DNA of 64,000 nt from the NCBI GenBank assembly GCA_036023115.1, contig JAYKKT010000064.1, positions 7,572,501 to 7,636,500 of the forward strand, read 5' to 3'. The notes under the pieces are model-generated. The model had not been told where the DNA came from and did not search any database. It was given only the letters and a program-made list of their open reading frames with translations. The position numbers and the translations under genes were made by a program. The DNA comes from Brasenia schreberi. Its lineage: Eukaryota; Streptophyta; Magnoliopsida; Nymphaeales; Cabombaceae. Within the stretch, counting starts at the first letter, position 1. Each line of letters starts with the position of its first letter. Of this stretch, positions 10,347 to 21,759 are shown piece after piece.

Positions 10347-10620
10347 TTACTTCTTTATCCAAATTGCAACCTCCTCTGCACAAGCCTGAGCCTGTGGTGA
10401 TTTCAAGAGCATACCCAAAGAGGCGAATTCATGGACTGCATCCTTATAATCGAGAACCGGTGCATCGACGTTGACTTTCCTGAGCTCTTCCGAGTATAAT
10501 CGTGCTCCGCAACTACTGTTAGAGTCGACGGCATGAATTTCAGAGGCAGCTCCCAGCAGGGAATCAAGGAGTTTCCGGCAGGGTGATCCAAACTGAACTC
10601 CTCCTCTGAACTGAACTTCA
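10347..10620 (-). pseudogene. 3' fragment of a plant carboxylesterase (CXE, GID1-like alpha/beta hydrolase)
   Basis: Two reading frames on the minus strand together give the end of a plant carboxylesterase close to the CXE11/CXE16 group. From about 10620 down to 10502 one frame reads EEEFSLDHPAGNSLI then MPSTLTVVAEHD. From about 10496 to the stop at 10347-10349 another frame reads YSEELRKVNVDAP, KDAVHEFASLGML and ACAEEVAIWIKK. Between them about eight residues expected in the family (a WMRDRAIA-like stretch beside the catalytic Asp) are missing, and the frame shifts. The catalytic His of VHEF remains. Family members hydrolyse short-chain esters in the cytosol or endomembranes. No upstream exons or nucleophile-elbow GxSxG are seen, so this is a truncated, deleted relic. 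Confidence 0.75.
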
Positions 10621-10859
10621 GAGGCAGCACTCTTTGTGAATAGTGAAAGATGCGAGTTAGGGGCTTCACAGCGGTCGAACTGATAGAATTCTAGGATCTC
10701 ATCGTCACTGTCATTTTCATAGTCGGATGACAGGAAATCATATACGTAATACTTTCACAGTTATCGAATTGCATGACCGAAGGTGAGTCAGAAATTGGTG
10801 GCTTAGCAATCGGAATACATGAGACAAAAAGAGTGGTGGTCAACACCAATCAAAACCAA

Positions 10860-11110
10860 TGTGAGGGAGAAAGTGAGAAATTTTTATCAATTATTACCAT
10901 GAGAGAGAGAAAGTGAAGCTTTTACCTTGAGTGAAAAAGTGAGAGAAAGTGAGAACCCTTTTACGGTGAGTGAAAAGTGTGAGAAAGAGAAAATGTTTGG
11001 CTTTTATTATGAGAAACAACTGCGTGAGAGAGAGAAAGAGATAAAACCTACTTTTAAAGATAAGGAAAAAGTGAGAGAGAGCTTTACATGGTGAGAGAGA
11101 GAATAAAATT
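10860..11110 (+). repeat. Degenerate GTGAGAGAAA-type purine repeat
   Basis: Short units such as GTGAGAGAAAGTGAGAA and GTGAGAGAGAGAAA recur irregularly for about 250 bp. Open frames across it on the minus strand are Phe/Leu/Ser-rich artefacts of this composition. Confidence 0.6.
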
Positions 11111-11189
11111 CTAAATATAAGGTCACCATCTCTTAGTACATAAGGATATTTGACCCTAGTGCTCAGGAGAGATGCGGATGAAACCAGCA

Positions 11190-12470
11190 TTACCTTTTAT
11201 AGGTGTTGTAAGCTACGTTGTTTTTAATGCATTCATTTCATGACGTCCCTTCAATCGCTTTATACCCCAACCTTTTGACTTCATACTGCACTAGCATGGG
11301 CTATAATTCATACGAAGTGCAGCAATGGTGGTTGCTAAGAGCCATCCATAGATTCCTTTTCTATCGACACCCACAATTGCGATATTGGCATGACTAATTG
11401 ATCCATTTTAGTGTTGTCGTTTGAGGTACTTTCATGCATCGCCTTTCTTTAATGAATGATCCTTCACTTGTTATGAAGTGATTTCTCTCATTCACGCAAC
11501 TCTTAAGCAAGTTTTTGTCCTCAACTAATATGCCATCAGTGGGCTCGTATTCGTACGGAGATTTAGAATCAAAGCGATTATGGTTTTACCTTTGCTTCTT
11601 GATTCTTAATTAGTTTCATTTAATTTTTAGTTTCCAATAATTGAAATAGTCTAAGACCAGCCTCGTATAGTTTCGAGTTTAATCACTCGATAGGTGTTTA
11701 TCACATGGGAAATTTTAGGTGTTTATAGTGTTGCATATTTTGAGCTTCAGTGATTTAGGCAATTCGCAACACTTCATTTGACGTTTTAACAGCAAGTTAT
11801 CGAAGGCCATTTTAATTTGAGTGGCTTGATTGTGTGGCTTCTTCCTTCTTATTTACATGTGAGGCTTATCTATTTGAGAACATAATCAAGAACCTTCCTT
11901 AAACTCAAAACTCCTCTTGCAGCTTTTAGTTTTCAATACCAGTTTATGTTGAATAAGTGGTTGATTGAAATCAAATTTATTGGAACCAGGGTCATATTGA
12001 AACTAGAGCACGAACTGTCTAGGGATTGATGAAATACAATAAAAGATATTGCATGATGTGTCTATGTTTGAGGATTAAGGTTGATATCGACAGATTTAGA
12101 ACACTATTTAAATTTCGAATGAGTGACATTGAAAATAGAGAACGACTATTGCTTAAATTAGAAACACACATAAATACAGGCACCATGGGGCTTAGAGTGT
12201 CAGGGCGGGTCCTATTCTCTCAATGCCCACCCTGGTCCTTATACGAGATCTCCTCTCTTTCCATCTCTGACATCATATTCTTTTCCTGGAATCCTCCTTG
12301 TCTGAGGTGGAACTATGGGGGAGTGAGAATTCTCTGTCCTATGAACATTCCTAAGCTCCACCGCAATCAATGGTATAAAGTGACTTTTTTCGATTTATTA
12401 TATTGGGATGCAAAAATATTTTTGAGTGTGGATACCAATTGAATACGACCCACATCTAGTGTACTCGGAG
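11190..12470. other. Intergenic, nothing recognised
   Basis: AT-rich sequence without domain-bearing frames. The 138-codon open frame at 12026-12442 has no recognisable motif and no splice or start context that I trust. Confidence 0.5.
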
Positions 12471-12474
12471 TTCA

Positions 12475-12484
12475 ACATATATAT

Positions 12485-12564
<80 letters not shown>

Positions 12565-12588
12565 AGAGAGAGAGAGAGAGAGAGAGAT
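12475..12588. repeat. Compound (TA)n(GA)n microsatellite
   Basis: About 85 bp of TA dinucleotides run to 12560, followed by a GA run to about 12587. Frames through it give Tyr-Ile and Arg-Glu runs that are not genes. Confidence 0.95.
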
Positions 12589-12599
12589 TGCCAACCTTG

Positions 12600-13354
12600 C
12601 TTGTAGGTGAGTTATACTTACCCTATCACTTTCTTCTCTTTGAATGACCCACAAGAGGAAAGGGGCATGGGACTCCAAACCCTCTACCCTCTTGACTGCA
12701 TGACAAAATCAGTGCGGGTATATTAGGTCGATAGAGGCACAACTTCAGGGATTTAGGAAAGCTAGGACGCAAACAACAATGAATGTGCGCCGATCACAAC
12801 TTGAGTGAGAGAACACCAAACAAAAGACAGAGTGAGCGAAGGTAGAAACAATTGATTGTTTGAGCACAATAGAGAAGAAGAGTTTGAGAAAGAGACGTGA
12901 GTGGAGGATGCCGATGGGACGAGTCACGAGGGTGAGACACAATGAACATAATATTTGTATCTTCAACAATTTGTTACACCCACACAAATGGCGACCACAA
13001 CCCGACCCAACCATAACCAGACTTGTTACTCGTGTGAGCATGAACTTGATCAATAACTAAAGACAAGTATAATCAAATTCTAACTCCAATAAAATGTCAA
13101 ACTTAAATATATCAAATATCAATAAGTTTAAACAATATACTCAAAATGTGGCATTGATATAATCCCTTAAAGTCAAACATTACTATCTAGATAATGTAAC
13201 TCTCATCTCTATCGTACTATCTCAAAAATGTAGCTAGATGCTACTCGATTCTATATGCTCTTGAGGTACTATCTTTAGGATAAATTGTAAAATAATAGAG
13301 TCAATTTCGACCCTAATTGAGTAGGAAAGTTATACACTCTTTTAACACAATTCA
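12600..13354. other. Intergenic, nothing recognised
   Basis: AT-rich sequence with no domain-bearing frame, RNA gene or clear element end. Confidence 0.4.
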
Positions 13355-13722
13355 TACTAAAAGCATAAAAGTTATATATATTTCTTAATAAAACAATATT
13401 CACATACCTTTCTCCGGTTGATTCTTATGGCATCTTTGCCCGTTCAACCCTAAGTGTTGTCAACCTTCGACATTGTCTTGTGTGTCTGATTTGCATGTGA
13501 ATTGGCCTTAAAATGGCAGCTGAGTTGGATGGATTTTCTACTAAAAGCATAAAAGTTATATATATTTCTTAATAAAACAATATTCACATACCTTTCTCCG
13601 GTTGATTCTTATGGCATCTTTGCCCGTTCAACCCTAAGTGTTGTCAACCTTCGACATTGTCTTGTGTGTCTGATTTGCATGTGAATTGGCCTTAAAATGG
13701 CAGCTGAGTTGGATGGATTTTC
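13355..13722 (+). repeat. Perfect 184-bp tandem duplication
   Basis: Units 13355-13538 and 13539-13722 are identical. Each runs from TACTAAAAGCATAAAAG to GGATGGATTTTC. A third, clearly diverged copy of most of the unit lies at about 14018-14175 (shared words GATTCTTATkG, GCCCGTTCAACCCT, GGCCTTAAAATG). No protein is visible. Confidence 0.95.
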
Positions 13723-13740
13723 TGGCAATCCAACATAGCT

Positions 13741-14292
13741 TTCCAAAAGGTATTCTATCGTGTGTTGATGGAATCCCTACCTAATACCAGCCAAGCCCAA
13801 CATCGGCCACCAACGGTAGAGTTTTAGCTGAAAAAACTGAAACTAAAGGAAGGGTTTCACTGATAGGAAAACATTAATGTTTTTTATTGATTTCACATTT
13901 GATTTGAGCTAATACGAATCTTCTACTCAAATACACCAACAACCCTTTGATTTAAACCAAATCTGACCCCAAACAACATTGATTTCATCAAAAAGTATAT
14001 CGAACATAAATTTCTTAAAAACATTCTAAACATACTTTTTCGACTGATTCTTATTGTCTTCGCCCGTTCAACCCTCCTTAGTGTTGCTGATCTTCAATAC
14101 ACTTTATGGGTCTGATCTTTACGTGAATCGGCCTTAAAATGACGAGCATCGGAGTTGGGTAGGTTTTTTCGACTACCCAACCTGGCTAAGAAAGACTAAT
14201 TGTAATATTGTGGGTTAGATCAGTATCTATATCCTGATCCAGACCCGGTTAAGCTGGGATTCCATCAACGCACAATGGAATCCCTTTTGGAA
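13741..14292. repeat. Inverted-repeat element, possible MITE or fold-back unit
   Basis: A 37-bp arm at 13741-13777 (starting TTCCAAAAGG) is the inverted match of 14256-14292 (ending CCTTTTGGAA), with 33 of 37 positions agreeing by eye. Each arm also contains facing GGGATTCC and GGAATCCC or variants, so an arm can fold on itself. I could not find a convincing target duplication outside the arms. The interior holds the diverged 184-bp-family copy. Confidence 0.6.
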
Positions 14293-15718
14293 ATCATCTA
14301 TATATTTTTTTTAAATTTGGGATCCATTAATGGCTCCACCACTGGTCGATGCAGTGATTGAAGGAACCACTTACAAGGCCCTTTACACTTTCGCATTCTA
14401 TTAAGGACCATAAAACGCATTCTCACTAGCATACAAGCCACTCTTCATTCACAATGTAGATACCAATCGCAGATTAGTGAAGTCATTTTACTGAAAGAAG
14501 TCGGTTTTATTTTGATTGAATTTATTTGTTGCTCAAGTACCAAACTTACGTTGATCTATCCACCTTTTCATTGACAGCAGGCCGGGCACCAGCACAGGCG
14601 TTGGGTATAGGCTCCTTTACCTGCAGTACCACTATTAATGGCTGCCTTATGGATAGTTTTGAATCTAGACCACCTTATGTTATCTGATAAAAGGCAGCAT
14701 ACCAAAGCGGTAGCTCGATGACAGAGTGCTCTAACGCCCTTGCCACAGATGGGGCACACTCTTTCAATCTAAACCACAGCATAATCGGGTTCAAACAGGG
14801 CGGTCGCTTCGGGGCTAAAGATCTCTGACCACTGGTTTATTGGCAAGGCTTGATCCCTGGTTCTGGTTTCTAGCTTGGTTCAATACCCGCCATACTACTT
14901 GTGATCATCAAGGAAATGATACTTTCGGACGTGAGAAAATTAAAACAAATTAAATTCCTTAGTTTGAATTGTGCTATAAGCAGGAACAAACCGTCGTAAA
15001 CGTGAAGCTTGGCTTGCTGTTCATGTGAATCCACCCAATTAATGATTCTCCGGCCTTCACATTTTCTTATGGTTTCTTTTCGCCGGCAGCTAGACGACTC
15101 TTGCCGTGCATATGATGAGTGTTCTTTCACTGAAGAAAATGGAAGTTAGATTTGTGGTTTAGGAGGTGTGGTTCACACACTATGGGCGAACGTGAGCAAA
15201 GCAAATTTGTAGAACGAATTGAGGAGAGCAACTTGTGGCAGACAAGATAGGTAAGATATCTCGCACACGAAAAATGCTTGGGACCCATTCTCTCCATTGG
15301 ATTATTTATCTCACTGACCAATCCATGCATCTGTGTGTGTGTGTGACATGCAAGCACTCAACAAACACATAGACGCAAAATTACTGTATCATCTAAGGTT
15401 CGGGAAATCAAAAGGCGGAGACTTAAAAAAAATTATGACAATTATTTGATTGGTTCGCATGGTTAATCGTTTGAAATTCATATATAATGATTTACCAAAT
15501 ATAAGAACATCAATGCTAGAAATTGTAGAATGGTTTACGGAAGGATCACATGTCATTTGTCGAGGTCAATGGAGGAACTCATGACTGTCTGCCGAGTTGT
15601 TCTTGATTTCTCCAACAGTTATTATGAAGCACACGCATGCACGGGCCTCATGCTCAATCCTCAATCCTCAATCGTCATTTGCATGTCACACATAAAGGAA
15701 GCATTCAAATACCATATT
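14293..15718. other. Intergenic with an unidentified coding-like stretch (about 14575-14890, minus)
   Basis: On the minus strand a frame with one internal stop runs for about 100 codons and contains ERVCPICGKGVRALCHR followed by CCLLSDNIRWSRFKTIHKAA. The CxxC...C/H spacing hints at a zinc-binding piece, but I cannot assign it to a family. The rest shows no gene. Confidence 0.2.
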
Positions 15719-15773
15719 CCTCTTACTGTGACTATCTACTACAACTACTACAACTAAGCCTTTTCCCATACTA

Positions 15774-17537
15774 CTAGACGGGGTCGGCTACATGGATTCT
15801 TTGTTTCCACAGATTCCTATCATGTGCCATGTTAGTAGTTAACTCCCAGTAAGCTAGATCATTCTTTATTGTTTCTTTCCAACACTTTTGTGGTCGTTCT
15901 CTACCTCTTTTAATACTTTCCAAATTTAGTTTTTCTAACCTTCTTATAGGTTCTTCTTTTGATCTTCTTTCTATATGTCCAAACCATCTTAAACGATGTT
16001 CTCTCATTTTATCCTCTATTGGTGTCACTCCTAATTTGTTTCTAATAACCTCATTATGTATACAGTCTTTTCATGTATGACCACTCATCTATCTCAATAT
16101 CTTCATTTCTGTCAGAGACATCTTTTGTACATGTTGATGATTAACTGGCCAACACTCAAAACCATAAAACAAGGCAGGCCTAATTGCTGCTCTATAATAT
16201 TTACCTTTTAACTTTAATGGTATCTTCTTATCACAAAGAATACCTGATGCTCCTCTCCATTTTAACCAACCAGCATTAATTCTATGTGTAACATCTTCAT
16301 CAATTCTTCCATCACTCTGAAAAATTGACCCTAGATATTTAAAACTTTACTTTTGGGGAATGCAATGTGTTCCAATTTTAATTTCCATGTCCTCTGAAGT
16401 AATCAAATGATCAAACTTATATTCCATATATTTTGTTTGTGTTCTACTAAGTCGGAGGCCTTTGCTTTCTAATGTTTCTCTCCATAGTTCCAATTTTCTA
16501 TTAACTTTTTCCTTAGACTCCTCCACTAATACAATGTCATCTGCAAATAACATACACCAAGGTACTTCTTGTTAAATATGTTTTGTTAACTCATCAATCA
16601 CCATTATAAATAAGTATGGACTTAAAGTTGATCCTTGATGTAACCCAATATTAACTTCAAAGAAGCCTGTCATTCCTTCATGAGTCCTCACACATGTTTT
16701 TGCACTATCATACATGTCTCTTATAAGGTTAATATATGTCAATGGGATACCTCTTTTTTCCAAAGTTCTCCAAAGAACCTCCCTCGGTACCCTATTATAA
16801 GCTTTTTCTAGATCAATAAATATCATGTGAAGGTCTTTCTTTTTTGCTCTAAAATGTTCCATAAGATGTCTCAAAAGGTGAATCGCTTCAATAGTAGATC
16901 TGCCTGGCATGAATCCAAATTGGTTCTCTGTTGAACTTGATACTTGTCTTAACTTACGTTCGATAATTCTTTCCCATAATTTCATAGTATGACTCATTAA
17001 CTTGATACCTTGATAATTCACACAATTTTGAACGTCTCCCTTGTTCTTATATATGGGTATAAGTGTACTTGCTCTCCATTCCTCGGGCATCTTTTGGTTT
17101 TTTCATATTTCATTAAATAGTCTTGTGAGCCAAGTGATTCCTATTTCTCCTAGTATTTTCCAAACTTCTATAGGAATATTATATGGTCCTACCGATTTAC
17201 CACCCTTCATATGTTTAAGAGCCTCTTTGACTTCATTCTTTTGAATACGTCGGTAGAAATTGTGGTTTTTATACTTTTCTCACTTAGCTAAATCTCCTAA
17301 ACTAATACTAACATCTTTATTTTCATCAAAAAGATTATAAAAATAGTTTTTCCATCTATTTCTTATATCATCATTTGCCACTAGAATTTTTTCATCCTTG
17401 TCTTTTATGCATCTAACATAATTAAGGTCTTTAGTTTTCTTATCTCTAGCCCTAGCTATCTTAAAAATATCTCTTTCACCCTCTTTTGAGTTGAGTTTTT
17501 TTATATAAGTCCTCCCAAATCTTAGCTTTTGCTTCAC
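15774..17537 (-). pseudogene. RTE LINE reverse transcriptase and C-terminal domain
   Basis: Open pieces at 17537-17280, 17090-16572, 16553-16347 and 16028-15774 share one frame, separated by stops. The polymerase reads [34 protein letters not shown] (first catalytic Asp), GLHQGSTLSPYLF and [13 protein letters not shown] (FADD catalytic box intact). The C-terminal part ([26 protein letters not shown]) is the conserved tail of plant RTE elements. It would copy the element RNA at the nicked target. Confidence 0.88.
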
Positions 17538-18018
17538 TAACGGTCTTTTTCGCTTCCTTCTTTGCTTTCTTATAAGCTTCTAAAGTTTCATTAGTTTTCT
17601 TGGCATAATGTATTTTGTAACATGCCCTCTTTGCCTTGATTTTATTTTGTGCTACTTCATTCTACCACCAAGCTTCTTTTTGTGCCAGTACACCTCCCTT
17701 AGATACCCCTAACACATCTTTCGCCACTTTTCTAATATGGATAGCCATATTGTTCCACATATCACAAGGTGTGCCAACATAATTCCAAACATCTCCTTGA
17801 AGGACTTTCTGTTTAAATATATCTTCTTTCTCGCTTTTGAGGTTCTACCATTTAGTCCGAATAGCTCGATACACTCTTTTCTTCTTTGTCCATTTTTTTA
17901 TTTATAAATCCATAACTAAAAGTCGATGTTGGGTGGTTAAGCTTTCTCTTGGAATTACCTTACAATCTTTACAACACACTCTATCTTTTTTTCTACAAAT
18001 CAAGTAATCAATTTGTGT

Positions 18019-18708
18019 TTATGATAAGCCACTCTTATAAGTAATTAAATGTTCATCTCTTTTTTTGAATATTGTATTGACAATAAAGAGATCAAATGCC
18101 ATAGCAAAATTTAAAATCTCCCTACCTTCCTCATTTATATCCCCAAAACCAAAGTTTCCATGAATCCCTTGATATCCTAATGCCTCTTTACCGACATGTC
18201 CATTTAAATCTCCTCCTAAACAAATCATCTCCCTTTGTGGAATCTTTTGAAACACCTTATCTAACTCTTCCCAAAAAACTGTTTTTATACTATCTTCTAG
18301 TCCTACTTGGGGTGCGTAAGCACAAATTATATTCAAAACCTCTGCTCCTAACATTAATTTCAACGTCATGATTCGGTCACCATATCGTTGTATGTCTACT
18401 ACACTCTCCTTTAAATCTCTATTTATGATAATACCAACTCTATTTCGAGCATTTTCTTTACCTGAGTACCATAATTTAAAATCTGTATCCTTTATCTCCT
18501 TTGCTTTTTCTCCAACCCATTTTGTCTCTTGTAAACATAGAATATGAATCTTTCTCCGAATCATAGTATCTACCACCTCCATTAGCTTACCAGATAATGT
18601 TCCGATATTCCAAGAACCAATACGAATCTTATTATCTAGGACCAGCTTCCTTAACCCCCGCATTCGTCCATAATCAAAATGTGGAGACCCTCTTTGAAAA
18701 TGTTTCAC
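18019..18708 (-). pseudogene. RTE LINE endonuclease domain (APE-like)
   Basis: This open stretch of 229 codons carries the apurinic-endonuclease fold motifs: IRIGSWNIGTLSGK at the start (Asn), HILCLQETKW (catalytic Glu), IICAYAPQ, and CLGGDLNGHVG (GDxN). It breaks at a stop after LITYKSGLS. The final block with the last Asp/His follows beyond that stop. The enzyme nicks the target to start target-primed reverse transcription. It is in a different frame from the polymerase. Confidence 0.85.
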
Positions 18709-19036
18709 TACATTCGGGCGGCAATGTAGTGGGACTAACTTTTTTACTCACACCCATCCATGATGTGGGAACCCTCTCTGCAATTGATTCACTATATTCG
18801 GGCGAAAATGTAGTGGCCCTTGCTTACTTCTTACTGCATTCGGGCTCTGCAGCACGTCGCTAGGCGGGGACGCCCCAAAGCAATGCTCATAATTTTTATA
18901 ATCTATGTTATAAAATCCAACGAAGTTTTACGCTGGCTGCCGGAAGCCTAACACAACCCTCCTCCTTTATTCGGGCTTGGGACCGGCAATGAAAGGGTGA
19001 TCCCTTACATGGGCGGAGTTCCCTCTTACTGTGACT

Positions 19037-21030
19037 GTACTTGATTAAAATATGAAATCCATCGAACTTCTTTCTATTTAGTTGAATTTCAGTAATTTTT
19101 GGATTTTGATTTCAAGTATGGATGTAAACCTGCATACTAAGATCCATATCCAAATGTGTCCAGGTCCTGTTTGAGTCATATAAACTTGTCAAGTTTTCTT
19201 GCTTTTATAGAGATAAAGCTCACAAGATGCGAGATAGAACAGTAATAGCCACTGCATCAATAAATGTAAACATCCCAATTCTGTATGGGATAAGACTTAG
19301 TGTTGGTTTGTGACTAATGAAATTCAGATCAATTACGACCAATTCCACTGCAACAACCGGACACTCCGATGAGAATCTATTGAGATGATCCGGTGACAAC
19401 TCCGCCTTATCAGCGATAGAGTTGACTATAGTAACAATTAAGTCGGTTAACATATTATATATAAATGTGTGTATATATATTATCGAGAGAGAGAGAGAGA
19501 GAGCAATATTAATTATTCGTGAATCCCAGTCTATCTACAAGTTTATCGATTTCTTCTAATAAGGTGTTTGTTTATTAATTTGGGTTATCTTTTTCAATAC
19601 GCTTCGGATGTGATATTTATCTTTGAGAGCAAGATGGAGATTACTTCGGGAGCTTTTGGTTTTCAGCAGCAGCCTCTGGTTCTTTTGCTCGGCAGCTTTT
19701 CGTCTGAGTTTTCCTTGACAGATCTAGCACTTCTCGTCTCCCGGAATCCAAGACCTCTTTGTCATCACCAGCCGGTGATCATCATCATGGAACAATTTCT
19801 GCTGATGCTCCCGTTTCCTCACTGGTAACAACTCACTGGTTCTCTTTGATTTCCCTTAACAGTCAAACTCTGTTCATGTATGCTATAGTTGAGAGTCAGC
19901 AACATAATATGGCAGTTGATGCCAATCATCTTCCATTAGTCGTCATGGTCGATCAAACTGGCAAAACAGTTCCCATCAAAATCGAACCGAACCAGGAACG
20001 AGTTGAAACGGGAACCGGGCTTGAAATCGGAGGATTTCACCTTTCATGAAAGCAGAACTGGCGGTTTGATTTCGGTATTCTTTTGAATTTTAAAATTGTT
20101 AGTAGTTTTTTTTTTTGTTTTAAAGGGTTCCAAAACCATAATTCAAACCAACTAGTTACCATTCTAAGTTCTAGGGTAATCAGAAACCGGCGATTTCGCC
20201 TTACCGGAACTGACCATGTCTGTGGCAGATGATGCCGATAATCTGTCAACAGATCGTATGGATCCTCCTCCAACGGGGAAGCTGCTTTCTACGAAGGGCC
20301 TTTGACTGCTGGTACATGGGATACCTCCAAGTCAGTGCTAAAAGTTAAACTCAGAAGCAATATCCTAATGATCTTAGGGTTTTACTTTACCCTTTGAAGT
20401 AGTAACGAAAGGTCCTAAGTAAACCAGAACCTGCGGTTCAAACCTCTAGTTCCGATTTTTCTGGAACCAGCTAAATCGGGTCAGTGTTGGTTTTAGTTCC
20501 GTTTGGAGCTACTGGTTCCAGTTTCTGTTCTGGTTTTAGTCCCAAAATGCCTGGAATAATAAAAAATCATTAAATTTTTTAAATTAAAAAGAATATGAAA
20601 GCGACAATTTGGAACTGCCTGTTTCGATTCCACGAAAGGTGCAACCTAAGCCGAACCAAGTGGTCTTTAGTCCCAAGTCCAGCTTTACCAGTTCTGGTTC
20701 CTGGCCCAGTTCAGTTTCAGTTGGAACCGTCGGTCATATCTACTTTGAAGGGTATTTTACTTTGGATGAGAATATATATATATATATAAATTGCCTTAAT
20801 GTATACAATAAGATAATCTAGTTTAAGACTTTGAATATCACTTGTTTAGAAGAATTAATAGTTCTCATTCAGTGCCGTCTTCATCTATCGGCAACCAGCT
20901 TCATTCGGTTCAAGTTCTATCCCATGCAAAAATGTGTTCGGTAAGAGCCAACCCAAGATTGGTGTGGTTTGTTTACCAGCCCTTTTCAGGTCAAGTTTTG
21001 TAATCAAGATTGATACGGTCCCACCTCTTT
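19037..21030. other. Intergenic with a GGTTCC-rich degenerate repeat
   Basis: At 19980-20740 words such as GAACCGG, GGTTCCAG and GGTTCTGG recur in both orientations around an AT-rich core, as at 29760-30480. I treat it as a non-autonomous repeat. A GA microsatellite lies near 19485-19503. The short frames at 19568-20049 have no recognisable domain. Confidence 0.45.
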
Positions 21031-21759
21031 TACTATATACACACTCTTTTTTGTCACTTTTTCAAAATACTCTTGGCTATTTTTCATAATTACAAAAATA
21101 TCCCTCAACAAAAATACATCAGTTCTTACTCCTCATGCATGAGCCTTTTTCGACCGTTCTTTGGTTCCCAATTCATTTCAACCACCTATTACTCAGTCTA
21201 CAATCATTTTTAACAAAAAAACGAATCAAAATCTATCAAAAATGAAGAAAGAAGAATCAAAAGAAAAAAATTTATTGATTTATGATGTTCATTTGGTTTT
21301 GTTTTCTGTTTTCTATTGGGTTTGATTGATTTTTCATTGATATTTTAATTAGTATTGAAAATCAAGGATGTGGCTCAGACGCATCTATTGAGAGAGACAC
21401 ACCTGAGTCACGTCTCTTTCGTTGGGATACCTTAATTTTTATTTTTCTATTTTTTTAAAACTTCTTGATTTTTTTCCTTCTTTTGTTCTGGATTTTTTAT
21501 TGTTGTTGTTTTAGTATTATTGAATCACACTTCTTTTTATTATTGATTTTGCTTTTAGTTTTATTTTGTTATGTTTATTTTTTTCTTTGTTTTGTTTTAT
21601 TTTTCAATGAGATACAAAAAAATATGTATTGAATTGCGAAGAAGACAATGCTAAGTGAAACTTTTGTTGCTGGAGCAAGATCTTATTTATATGGAGTATA
21701 ATTTGGGTATTTAAGAAAATTGGAGTTGTGTGGATAGTGAAAAGGGTGTGTATATAGTA
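21031..21759. mobile_element. MITE-like element with 14-bp terminal inverted repeats
   Basis: TACTATATACACAC at 21031-21044 is exactly complementary to 21746-21759. Similarity continues inward with mismatches on both sides (CTCTTTTTTGTCAC against CCCTTTTCACTATC). The 729-bp interior is AT-rich and non-coding, with an internal facing pair GTGGCTCAG and CTGAGTCAC near 21370-21415. No clear target duplication was found, so the superfamily is open. Confidence 0.6.

Larger units (their letters stand above)
15734..19021 (-). mobile_element. Full-length RTE-type LINE
   Basis: The element is about 3.29 kb in reverse orientation, flanked by a perfect 15-bp target duplication CCTCTTACTGTGACT (15719-15733 and 19022-19036). 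Its 5' end (at 19021) carries a short GC-rich leader, then an apurinic endonuclease, a reverse transcriptase and a C-terminal RLRWFGH block. It ends with the 3' signature complementary to AACTAAGCCTTTTCCCATAC and a short TAG/TTG-rich tail instead of poly(A), which is typical of RTE-clade LINEs. Stops and at least one frame change between endonuclease and polymerase make it inactive. Four more copies lie in this window (33905-34310, 41105-41148, 42984-44626, 47378-50229). Confidence 0.93.

Noticed and set aside
12426..12678. Two overlapping frames with Tyr-Ile and Arg-Glu or Ser-Leu runs
   Set aside because: Translations of the TA/GA microsatellite.
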